Below, in pieces: positions 35,356 through 42,356 of a stretch of 64,000 bases of DNA. The translations under genes were made by a program, and so were the position numbers. Under the pieces are notes generated by a model. It was not told where the DNA came from. It made no database searches and saw only the letters and a list, made by a program, of their open reading frames with translations. The stretch comes from Rhodococcus sp. 14-2470-1b. Lineage in GTDB: Bacteria > Actinomycetota > Actinomycetes > Mycobacteriales > Mycobacteriaceae. The stretch lies in NCBI RefSeq assembly GCF_002259415.1, contig NZ_NPFY01000019.1, forward strand, positions 248,001 through 312,000. The letters run 5' to 3'. Position 1 is the first letter of the stretch, and each line of letters opens with the position of its first letter.

Positions 35356-36243
35356 CTAGCTGAAGACCACTGTCTTGCGGCCGTGCACCAGGACACGGTC
35401 CTCCAGATGCCACCGGAGGCCACGGGAGAGAACGAGCTTCTCGATGTCGCGGCCCTGACGCACCATGTCGGTGACCTCGTCGGAGTGGTCGACGCGGATG
35501 ACGTCCTGTTCGATGATCGGGCCGGCGTCCAACTCGGCCGTCACGTAATGGCACGTCGCCCCGATCAGCTTCACGCCACGGGCGAACGCCTGGTGGTACG
35601 GCCGTGCGCCGACGAACGACGGCAGGAAGCTGTGGTGGATGTTCAGCGCACGGCCCGCCCAGTGCTCGCACAGCTCCTCCGGCAGCACCTGCATGAACCG
35701 CGCGAGAACGACGGCGTGGGGATCGTAGGAATCGACCAGTTCGCGAACCCGATCGAACGCCGGGCCGCGTTCGGCCGGGTCCTTCGCGAACTCGACGTGG
35801 TGGAACGTGATCCCGTGCGCTTTCGCCACCGGTTCCAGTGACTTGTGATTACCGATCACGGCCGAGATCTCGGCAGGTAGCTCGCCTCCCGCCGCGCGGC
35901 CCAGCAGATCGTGCAGGCAATGCGCTTCCTTGCTGACGAGAAGTACGACGCGCTTACGCTCGCCGGAATCCTGGAGCGTCCACTCCGTCTCGGGGCCGAT
36001 GTCGTCGGCGACTTCCTGGAATCGTGCGCGCAGATCCTCGATGCTCATGTTCACCGACGACGCTCGGACGGCCTGGCGCGTGAAGAACCAGCCCGTGTCC
36101 GGATCGGCGTGATACGCGGCTTCGACGATCCAGCCGCCGACGTCCGCGAGGAACGTGGAAATCCTGGCAACGATGCCGGTGGTGTCGGGGCACCCGAGGG
36201 ACAGAACGTAGCGACGGTCGTCGGCTACAGCAGCGGAACTCAT
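35356..36243 (-). CDS. purU: Formyltetrahydrofolate deformylase PurU
   Basis: The 295-residue enzyme has an N-terminal ACT domain (residues about 10-85, YVLSLGCPDTTGIVARISTFLADVGGWIVEA) and a C-terminal formyltransferase-like domain with catalytic Asn201, His203 and Asp239 (LNIHHSFLPSF, LDAGPIIEQD). It releases formate and tetrahydrofolate from 10-formyl-THF and balances the one-carbon pool. It lies 12 bases downstream of a methyltransferase gene on the same strand, so the two are likely cotranscribed. Confidence 0.94.
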   Translation of the reverse strand: MSSAAVADDRRYVLSLGCPDTTGIVARISTFLADVGGWIVEAAYHADPDTGWFFTRQAVRASSVNMSIEDLRARFQEVADDIGPETEWTLQDSGERKRVVLLVSKEAHCLHDLLGRAAGGELPAEISAVIGNHKSLEPVAKAHGITFHHVEFAKDPAERGPAFDRVRELVDSYDPHAVVLARFMQVLPEELCEHWAGRALNIHHSFLPSFVGARPYHQAFARGVKLIGATCHYVTAELDAGPIIEQDVIRVDHSDEVTDMVRQGRDIEKLVLSRGLRWHLEDRVLVHGRKTVVFS

Positions 36244-36255
36244 GCCTCGATTCTC

Positions 36256-37086
36256 TCAGGCGGCCCTGACGCCGGTTGCGACCAGTGTGGTGGCGTCGAC
36301 GAAATCGATACCGCGCTCGGTCAGCAGCTCGCCGAACTCTCGTCGGATCGCGAGTGTGGTGGACTCGTCGAAGTTGCTCAACGCACCACGAAAGCCGCTG
36401 CCCAACACGAAGTTCCACACGAACTCCTCGGTGGCGGGAACGTGACTGGACAGTTCCTGAACCTGTACGTCACTGCACCCCTCGGACTGCAGCCAGTCGG
36501 CCAAGGAGTCCGCTGTCTCCACCCGTCGGATGGGGTTGGTGTCGTAGTTGCTCCTCGACCGAGGACCGTTGTGCGCGACGTCCGGCGCGTAGCGGGCAAC
36601 GACGTCGAAGAACGCGTTACCGAACGCCTCCACTGCTCCCTTGCGCCACACGGTGACGCCGACACGGCCGCCAGGTCGAACCAAGCGAACCAACCGCGCG
36701 AAGGAGATGTCCATGTCCGGAAGAAAGAAGATGCCGTAGGAACAGGACAACGCGTCGTACCCGTCCGGAACGGAACTCGGTGTCTCCCACACGGTGGCGT
36801 CGGCGCACACGAAGTCGATGTTGCGCAGCGCGACCGCCGTGGCCTTCACTCGCCCGATCTCGAGGAGGTCGTCGGCGAGATCGATGGCGTGGACGATGCC
36901 GTCCGGACCCACTGCCTGCGCTGCCGGCAGCGCCGACGCGCCCGTACCCGCGCAGACGTCGAGCACCGACTCCCCGGCCGTCAGTCCGAGCGCGAACGCC
37001 AACGACTGGCCCGCCGGACCCCAGACGAGCGGGGTGACGGAGTCGAAATCGGAACTCGTGGAATTGAAAGTGCCTGCAACGTTCAT
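36256..37086 (-). CDS. SAM-dependent methyltransferase (UbiE-like)
   Basis: The 276-residue protein has a class I methyltransferase core: motif I SVLDVCAGTGASALPAAQ, post-I VHAIDLADDLLEIGRVKA, DFVCADATVWE, and RLVRPGGRVGVTVWRKGAVEAFG. The pattern VTVW after the PGG turn is common in ubiquinone/menaquinone-type and other small-molecule methyltransferases. The substrate is unknown. It is divergent from deoC and upstream of purU. Confidence 0.85.
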   Translation of the reverse strand: MNVAGTFNSTSSDFDSVTPLVWGPAGQSLAFALGLTAGESVLDVCAGTGASALPAAQAVGPDGIVHAIDLADDLLEIGRVKATAVALRNIDFVCADATVWETPSSVPDGYDALSCSYGIFFLPDMDISFARLVRLVRPGGRVGVTVWRKGAVEAFGNAFFDVVARYAPDVAHNGPRSRSNYDTNPIRRVETADSLADWLQSEGCSDVQVQELSSHVPATEEFVWNFVLGSGFRGALSNFDESTTLAIRREFGELLTERGIDFVDATTLVATGVRAA

Positions 37087-37131
37087 GACCGATGAGTTTA
37101 TGTCGCTCAGGGGCTGTGGTTGGGTGGTCTC

Positions 37132-37794
37132 ATGTCTCTTTCACGCGGAGCCCTCGCCCGGATGGTCGACCACACCCTGCTCAAGCCCGAAGCCACGCCC
37201 GAGGACGTGACCGCACTCATCGCCGAAGGGCTCGAACTCGGTGTCCTCGCAGTGTGTGTGTCGCCCTCGATGCTGCCGATCGAGGCCGACGGACTCGTCG
37301 TCGCCGCAGTCGCGGGATTTCCATCGGGCAAACATCATTCGCTCGTCAAGGGAGCGGAAGCGCGGCTCGCCGTCGACCAAGGTGCGCAGGAAATCGACAT
37401 GGTCATCGACGTCGGAGCGGCTGTCGCCGGTGACTACAACGCTGTTCTGTCGGACATCCTGACTGTCCGCGAAGCGATCGGACCGACGGCTGTGCTCAAG
37501 GTGATCATCGAATCGGCAGCCCTGTCCGACGACGCGATCGTCGAAACCTGCCGCGTCGCGGAGAAAGCCGGAGCGAACTTCGTCAAGACCTCCACCGGCT
37601 TCCATCCGGCAGGCGGCGCCAGCGTCGAAGCAGTGCGGTTGATGGCGGAGACCGTCGGCGGACGACTCGGCGTCAAGGCCAGCGGCGGCATCCGTACGAC
37701 GGACGCCGCCCTGGCGATGATCGACGCGGGCGCAACCCGATTGGGTCTCTCGGGTACGCGCGCCGTTCTGGCAGGAGTGGAGCCTGCGGAATGA
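37132..37794 (+). CDS. deoC: Deoxyribose-phosphate aldolase DeoC
   Basis: The 220-residue class I aldolase cleaves 2-deoxyribose-5-phosphate into glyceraldehyde-3-phosphate and acetaldehyde in deoxynucleoside breakdown. The Schiff-base lysine is Lys152 in NFVKTSTGF, the second active lysine Lys182 in GVKASGGIR, and the acidic pair lies in EIDMVIDVG (Asp89 and Asp93). The ATG at 37132 fits; GTG at 37120 would add four residues. Its last codons (AGVEPAE) and stop lie in a sequence that matches a 33-base minisatellite unit found 2.3 kb downstream. Confidence 0.94.
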   Translation: MSLSRGALARMVDHTLLKPEATPEDVTALIAEGLELGVLAVCVSPSMLPIEADGLVVAAVAGFPSGKHHSLVKGAEARLAVDQGAQEIDMVIDVGAAVAGDYNAVLSDILTVREAIGPTAVLKVIIESAALSDDAIVETCRVAEKAGANFVKTSTGFHPAGGASVEAVRLMAETVGGRLGVKASGGIRTTDAALAMIDAGATRLGLSGTRAVLAGVEPAE

Positions 37795-37804
37795 CCAGGT
37801 AGCA
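37772..37804 (+). repeat. Single copy of the 33-bp minisatellite unit at the deoC 3' end
   Basis: The sequence agrees with the tandem unit at 40042-40187 at 28 of 33 positions, including 20 identical bases at its start (CAGGAGTGGAGCCTGCGGAA). It contains the deoC stop codon. Confidence 0.85.
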
Positions 37805-37826
37805 GGTGTGTAGGGGCCAGTTTCCG

Positions 37827-38561
37827 CTAAGCGAGCATTCCGCAGCCTTCGGGGGCCTCGACTGTCTGACCCTGTTGGGCGGCGGGAATCGAGTACTGCC
37901 CGCCCTGCAGGTTCAGTGCGATGCCGCTGTCGGTGACGGTCAACGACGTCGGCGTCATGTCCAGCGGGTACTGCTGGAGGCTGTCGGAGAGGACCCCGAC
38001 GATGCTGTCGACGAGATCGGTCGGGATGCCGAGGCCGAGGATCGATGCGTCGACGGTCTGGACGTCGACGCGGTCACCGGTGACGGTGGGCTTCACCGTC
38101 AACTGCGCGAGGCCGCCCACGGCGAAGGACAGCGTGCCCGCCGCGGCGTCCGACGTGACACCCGAGACGAGGGCACCGATGCCCTGGGACTGCAGGGTGC
38201 GGGCGATCCCGTCGGTCGACCACGAGATGTCCGCGCTGGAGCTGCCGATGGTCCCGTTGCTGTCCGCGGTCTGCGCGAGGTCGACGTCCTCCACCTCGGC
38301 GTGGACGGTCATGCCCTCGGCGGGGCCGAAGCGGGCATCGTTCGAATCGAGCGTGACCGAAGAAACCTGCTTGTCGACGAGCGAGACGAGAATCGGCTTC
38401 CATCCGAGACCGACGTCCACCTGGCTACCGATCTCGGACTCCAGTTGGCCGGCGAGGCACGACTTGATCTGCTGCCGGAAATACAGTTCCCCGCCGAGCA
38501 ACGCCGCGACGAGAACGAGTACGACGAGCACCGCGATCATGGGAGCTTTGCTTCGTGTCAT
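37827..38561 (-). CDS. DUF2993 (LmeA-like) lipid-binding protein
   Basis: The 244-residue protein has an N-terminal membrane anchor or signal (residues about 7-27) with no lipobox, then a DUF2993 domain: ELYFRQQIKSCLAGQLESEIGSQVDVGLGWKPILVSLVDKQVSSVTLDS, and VTDSGIALNLQGGQYSIP near the end. In mycobacteria DUF2993 proteins such as LmeA bind phospholipids and support lipomannan growth in the periplasm. A DUF2993 gene also lies after deoC in M. tuberculosis (Rv0479c as I recall). Confidence 0.8.
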   Translation of the reverse strand: MTRSKAPMIAVLVVLVLVAALLGGELYFRQQIKSCLAGQLESEIGSQVDVGLGWKPILVSLVDKQVSSVTLDSNDARFGPAEGMTVHAEVEDVDLAQTADSNGTIGSSSADISWSTDGIARTLQSQGIGALVSGVTSDAAAGTLSFAVGGLAQLTVKPTVTGDRVDVQTVDASILGLGIPTDLVDSIVGVLSDSLQQYPLDMTPTSLTVTDSGIALNLQGGQYSIPAAQQGQTVEAPEGCGMLA

Positions 38562-38693
38562 TCGCCGCAGTCTTCCCGATGATTCTGAAAGTCCTCTGTG
38601 AATTACGGATACAAGCGTGGGAAAGATTGATCGACACGGAAGTAGTGCCGATTCTTTGTGATGTGCAACACAGATTGTCGTACGCTGGGGCGC

Positions 38694-39281
38694 ATGAGCA
38701 CGTTACGGCCGAGCACCGTCGAACTGCGTCGTCTGGCAGCACGCCAAGACGGATACTTCACCATCGAGCAGGCCGAGGCTCTGGGCTTCGAGGCCCCTGC
38801 AGTGGTCGCCAACATCGCCGTCGGCGACTGGACCAAAGTGGAGCGAAACCTGTGCCGGCTGACCGACTGGCCGCACAGCGACCTCGAACAGTTCGCCATG
38901 TGGTGCGCCTGGTTCGGTGGTGACGCTGTGATCTCTCACCAAAGCGCCGCCGAGCTACACGGATTCGGGCACCTGCACCCGCAGTTCGTGCACGTCTCCG
39001 CCTACACCAACCTGCGTCTGACCGACACGCGCCTCGCAGTACACCGACTGCAGCTGTCTCCGAAGGACTTCGAGTCCACCGGCACGTTCCGGATGACCAC
39101 CCCGGTTCGAACTGTCCTCGACCTCGCCGCCGGAGGAATCTCCCAGATCACCCTCGACGAAGTGGTGGGCGACGCCGTCGCCATCGGCCGCGTCGACCCG
39201 GGAACCCTGTACGACGAAGCCGTCGGCGGACCGGAACGAGTGGCCGAACGCGTCGAGCTCGCCCTCTCGTCCTGCACCTAG
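38694..39281 (+). CDS. AbiEi-like antitoxin-domain protein (orphan)
   Basis: The 195-residue protein has an N-terminal winged helix of the AbiEi antitoxin type (ELRRLAARQDGYFTIEQAEALGFEAPAVVANIAVGDWTKVERNLCRL) and the following segment AVISHQSAAELHGFGHLHPQFVHVSA, typical of the C-terminal part of this family. True type IV systems pair it with an AbiEii nucleotidyltransferase, which is absent here. It may instead be a stand-alone regulator. It converges on a methyltransferase gene with a four-base overlap. Confidence 0.78.
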   Translation: MSTLRPSTVELRRLAARQDGYFTIEQAEALGFEAPAVVANIAVGDWTKVERNLCRLTDWPHSDLEQFAMWCAWFGGDAVISHQSAAELHGFGHLHPQFVHVSAYTNLRLTDTRLAVHRLQLSPKDFESTGTFRMTTPVRTVLDLAAGGISQITLDEVVGDAVAIGRVDPGTLYDEAVGGPERVAERVELALSSCT

Positions 39282-40204
39282 GTCTCGGCGGGCGCCACAG
39301 CATCCCAGGGAACGGTCAGGATGTTGTCGCGTAGCCTGCGCCGCGGCGCCGTGGTGGGAAGACCCTCGGCGACCAACTGATCCAAGGCCGCCCGCCATCG
39401 CACTCGTGGGCCGAACGGTGCCAGCGGCGCCGCCGTCGACCACGCCCTGTCCGCGGCCCGCAGCACCGCATGAATGCGTTCACCCGGCACATTGCGGTGA
39501 ATCAACGCCTTCGGCAGACGCTCCGCGATGTCCGACGGCGTCGCGACGGTGAACGGATCCCACGCCAACGTCAACGAGATCGGACCCTGCTGGCCGACGA
39601 GCACCCACGCGCACCGGCGGCCGAGTTCGTCGCACGTCCCGTCGACCAGGAGCCCGCCGGGTTCGAGCCTGGACAGGATGCGGGCCCAGGCGTCGGGAAC
39701 AGCGTCCTCGGGGTACTGGCGCAGCACGTTGAACGCGCGCACCAGGTTCGGTCGCAGGCCGGCGAGCTCGAAGCCGCCGCGCGCGAACGTGACGTTCTCC
39801 TGTGATTCGACGACTCGCGCAGGATCGATCTCGAGGCCGGTGACCCGCAGGTCCGGCCGAACGGTACGAAGCCGGCGAGCAAGCTCGAGCGTCGTGTCCG
39901 GCCGTGCGCCGTACCCGAGGTCTACGACCAGGGGATCGGGTGCATCGGTCAGCACACGGCGTACGAGTGGGTCGTGCATCAGCCACCGATCACTGCGGCG
40001 GAGGCGGTTGATGCCGGTGGTGCCGCGAGTAATGGTGCCTTCAGGAGTGGAGCCTGCGGAACGACCCAGGTTGCCAGGAGTGGAGCCTGCGGAACGACCC
40101 GGTTGACCAGGAGTGGAGCCTGCCGAACGACCCGGTTGGCCAGGAGTGGAGCCTGCGGAACGACCCGGTTGACCAGGAGTGGAGCCTCTAGTTGTTCTGG
40201 GCAA
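39278..40204 (-). CDS. Class I methyltransferase with minisatellite-coded N-terminus
   Basis: The open frame codes 308 residues from a TTG at 40204. Residues 7-55 are an 11-residue repeat (GSTPGQPGRSA, about 4.5 copies) coded by the 33-bp minisatellite. The conserved part begins near RGTTGINRLRRSDRWL and includes DPLVVDLGYGARPDTTLELA (SAM motif I), VTGLEIDPARV and NVLRQYPEDAVPDAWARI. If translation started at the internal ATG (39979) the product would be 233 residues and lose the conserved RGTTGINRLRR block, and no other start codon lies between. So either the TTG, which overlaps the end of the upstream DUF2505 gene, is used and the repeat is translated, or the gene has been altered. Substrate unknown. 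Confidence 0.7.
   Translation of the reverse strand: MPRTTRGSTPGQPGRSAGSTPGQPGRSAGSTPGQPGRSAGSTPGNLGRSAGSTPEGTITRGTTGINRLRRSDRWLMHDPLVRRVLTDAPDPLVVDLGYGARPDTTLELARRLRTVRPDLRVTGLEIDPARVVESQENVTFARGGFELAGLRPNLVRAFNVLRQYPEDAVPDAWARILSRLEPGGLLVDGTCDELGRRCAWVLVGQQGPISLTLAWDPFTVATPSDIAERLPKALIHRNVPGERIHAVLRAADRAWSTAAPLAPFGPRVRWRAALDQLVAEGLPTTAPRRRLRDNILTVPWDAVAPAET
40042..40187. repeat. 33-bp minisatellite, 4.4 copies
   Basis: Four full units of exactly 33 bases (40042-40074, 40075-40107, 40108-40140, 40141-40173) and 14 bases of a fifth, ending directly at the stop codon of the DUF2505 gene. Units share the start CAGGAGTGGAGCCTGCGGAA with one or two substitutions each. Since 33 is a multiple of three, the frame of the overlapping methyltransferase stays open whatever the copy number. 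Confidence 0.95.
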
Positions 40205-40691
40205 GCCAGTCGGCGGTGACTTCGCCTTCGCCGCGCCAGAGGTCTCGGAGGTTGACGAGCATGAGCTGTTCCAGTTTTCCGCCGACGAAGGGAAGGAACA
40301 CCTTGGCCTCGGAGGAGGTTCGCAGCGTCGAGCCCGTGTCGGTGGAGAAGAGGGAGGTGACGCCTTTGAGGCTGCCGGGGCCGGCGGGGATGGAGGCGTC
40401 GTATTTGCCTTCGGTGGTGTCCGAGTAGGGGTCGAAGTGCACGTTGCGGGTGATGACCATGTCCTTCTTCATGACCGTCTGCGCGATGTCCGGCAGTTCG
40501 GTCCTGGGAATGATGTGGTGCATCACGACGTCGATGCCTGCGTCGGAGACCTCGAAGCTCTTCAGCTCGTTGTGGGAGTACTTCTTCATCTCCTCGATGC
40601 GAGCGTCCCAGTGATCGCGGCTCGACAACGCCGCGTACACCTGCTCGGTGGAGTAGGTGAACCGGGCTGAGTAGTTCATTCGGCGCGCCAT
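40188..40691 (-). CDS. DUF2505 family protein (first)
   Basis: The 167-residue protein is of the DUF2505 family, whose members resemble START/SRPBCC-type lipid-binding folds. YSARFTYSTEQVYAALSSRDHWDARIEEM at the N-terminus and a final GEGEVTADWLAQN are family traits. A paralogue lies upstream on the same strand with 15 bases between. A GGTACCCT box stands eight bases before the ATG, suggesting its own leaderless transcript. The stop codon directly abuts the 33-bp minisatellite. Function unknown. Confidence 0.8.
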   Translation of the reverse strand: MARRMNYSARFTYSTEQVYAALSSRDHWDARIEEMKKYSHNELKSFEVSDAGIDVVMHHIIPRTELPDIAQTVMKKDMVITRNVHFDPYSDTTEGKYDASIPAGPGSLKGVTSLFSTDTGSTLRTSSEAKVFLPFVGGKLEQLMLVNLRDLWRGEGEVTADWLAQNN

Positions 40692-40699
40692 AACCGGAG

Positions 40700-40707
40700 A
40701 GGGTACC
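40700..40707 (-). promoter_or_regulatory. GGTACCCT -10-type box of the first DUF2505 gene
   Basis: On the minus strand GGTACCCT contains TACCCT (a TANNNT -10), eight bases before the ATG at 40691. The same eight bases occur before the two other genes at 41213 and 41270. Confidence 0.55.
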
Positions 40708-41213
40708 TATCCGAGGTTTTCTGCGATCCAGTTGCCCGTGAAGTCGTGCTCGTTGTCGATGAGCCCCAGTACCTGTTCGCTGATCATCGCTTCGATCTTG
40801 CTCCCGAAGAGAGGGATCTTGACCTCGGTGGTTCCGGACAGCGACATCGTCGACGACGTGTCGTCGCCTTCGAGGAGCGTGGTGCCGGAAATGGTTGCCG
40901 GAGCGCCGTCGACGGTGGCTCCGAACTTGCCCTCGGCGCGTCCGCCGCCGAGAGGACCCCACGACTCGGTGCGCTCGATGATCAGCGGGCCCTTCTTGAA
41001 CGCAGTGACTGCAGCGGGCAGTTCCTCCTCGGGAACCGACTGCGTGATGACGACGCTGATGGTTCCGTTGATCGCGGTGACGCTCACCAACTGTGCGCCC
41101 GGGCCGCCGATCTGCTCGATGCGGTCCTTCCAGTACTGCTCGGACACGAGCGCGGCGTGCACCTTGTCGACGGGTGCGGGAACGGGCGCGCTGTGCGCGA
41201 TGGGGCGAGGCAT
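40707..41213 (-). CDS. DUF2505 family protein (second)
   Basis: The 168-residue protein is a diverged paralogue of the preceding one, with HSAPVPAPVDKVHAALVSEQYWKDRIEQIGG at the start and TGNWIAENL at the end. M. tuberculosis has one such gene next to murB (Rv0481c as I recall); here there are two. It is divergent from murB and the two promoters form a mirror-image pair. Function unknown; the fold suggests binding of a hydrophobic ligand. Confidence 0.8.
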   Translation of the reverse strand: MPRPIAHSAPVPAPVDKVHAALVSEQYWKDRIEQIGGPGAQLVSVTAINGTISVVITQSVPEEELPAAVTAFKKGPLIIERTESWGPLGGGRAEGKFGATVDGAPATISGTTLLEGDDTSSTMSLSGTTEVKIPLFGSKIEAMISEQVLGLIDNEHDFTGNWIAENLG

Positions 41214-41219
41214 AGGCGG

Positions 41220-41261
41220 AGGGTACCGGTGGCTCCTGACATCCGCGTCGACCGGTACCCT
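41220..41261. promoter_or_regulatory. Mirror-image divergent promoters of DUF2505 and murB
   Basis: AGGGTACCGGT (41220-41230) and ACCGGTACCCT (41251-41261) form a perfect 11-bp inverted repeat with 20 bases between. Each arm contains a TACCCT -10 box, placed six bases before the ATG at 41213 on the minus strand and eight bases before the GTG at 41270 on the plus strand. Both genes would be leaderless. Confidence 0.65.
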
Positions 41262-41269
41262 GGACTCCC

Positions 41270-42286
41270 GTGCCTACCGCAATTTCCGAGCTCACCACCA
41301 TGCGACTCGGTGGCCCGGCTCGCGAGTTCGCCGTCGCGACGACGTCCGACGAGCTCGTCTCTCTCGTGCGTGACGCCGATGCGTCGGGAACCCCGGTGCT
41401 GTTGGTCGGTGGCGGATCGAACCTCGTCGTCGGGGACCAGGGTTTCGACGGTCTGGTGATCAAGGTCGAAACGTCGGGAGTGCGCGTCGACGGTGATTCC
41501 ATGTGGGTCGCTGCCGGTGAGCGGTGGGACTCCGTCGTCGCCGCGTCGTTGGACGAGGGTCTTGCCGGGATCGAAACCCTGTCCGGCATCCCTGGGTTGG
41601 CCGGTGCGACGCCGGTGCAGAACGTCGGTGCGTACGGCACGGTCACGTCCGACGTGCTGGAATCGCTGACGGTGTACGACCGCGAGACAGGCGAGACCGC
41701 CGTCTGGTCGCCGGACCGCTGCGGCTTCGGATTGCACCGTCAGTCGGTGTTCAAGCATTCGATGCGATACGTCATTCTCGACACGACGATGGGCCTGCGA
41801 CGGTCCGCGTCCTCCGATCCTGTCCGCTACGCCGGTCTCGCCGACCGGCTCGGCGTCGACATCGGTGACACGGTCCCTGCGCTCGAGGTGAGAGAAGCAG
41901 TACTCGATCTGCGCGGCCAGAAGGGAATGGTGCTCGACGCGGAGGACCACGACACGTGGAGCGTCGGCTCGTTCTTCCTGAACCCGGTGCTGACGGAGAT
42001 TCCCGCGTCGGCATCGAGGGCGCCGCAGTATCCGGACCCGTCGGGCATCAAGATCCATGCCGCCTGGTTGATCCAGAACGCCGGCTTCGCCCACGGCTAC
42101 GGCACGGAGTTCGGCAACGGAACAGTGTCGCTGTCCACCAAGCACGTGCTGGCCGTCACCAACCGCGGCGGGGCGAGGACGTCGGACGTCATGGCGTTGG
42201 CGTCGCACATCCGTGACGGAGTGGAAGCCGAGTTCGGCATCACCTTGGTGCCGGAGTGCGATCTCGTCGGCTGCTCCTTGAGTTGA
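41270..42286 (+). CDS. murB: UDP-N-acetylmuramate dehydrogenase MurB
   Basis: The 338-residue FAD enzyme reduces UDP-N-acetylenolpyruvylglucosamine to UDP-MurNAc, the second committed step of peptidoglycan precursor synthesis. VGGGSNLVVGDQGFDGLVIKV is the FAD-binding motif, and SGIPGLAGATPVQNVGAYG, WSVGSFFLNPVL (active serine) and HAAWLIQNAGF are all present. It starts with GTG and has no Shine-Dalgarno, in line with a leaderless transcript. The next cell-wall gene is the L,D-transpeptidase 1.8 kb on. Confidence 0.95.
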   Translation: MPTAISELTTMRLGGPAREFAVATTSDELVSLVRDADASGTPVLLVGGGSNLVVGDQGFDGLVIKVETSGVRVDGDSMWVAAGERWDSVVAASLDEGLAGIETLSGIPGLAGATPVQNVGAYGTVTSDVLESLTVYDRETGETAVWSPDRCGFGLHRQSVFKHSMRYVILDTTMGLRRSASSDPVRYAGLADRLGVDIGDTVPALEVREAVLDLRGQKGMVLDAEDHDTWSVGSFFLNPVLTEIPASASRAPQYPDPSGIKIHAAWLIQNAGFAHGYGTEFGNGTVSLSTKHVLAVTNRGGARTSDVMALASHIRDGVEAEFGITLVPECDLVGCSLS

Positions 42287-42356
42287 CTCGGTAGCAGCAT
42301 CGAGTCGGTAGCAGCGCCTACCATTGATTCTTCGTAGCAAGTTAAGGAGTAGTTCG

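Noticed and set aside
40042..40187. CRISPR array
   Set aside because: Units are head-to-tail with no spacers, and no cas genes are near. It is a minisatellite.
38694..40204. A complete type IV toxin-antitoxin system
   Set aside because: The convergent neighbour is a methyltransferase with SAM motifs, not an AbiEii nucleotidyltransferase.
39979..41646. 555-codon minus-strand frame across murB and DUF2505
   Set aside because: It is out of frame with the recognised genes and arises from the open minisatellite and high GC.
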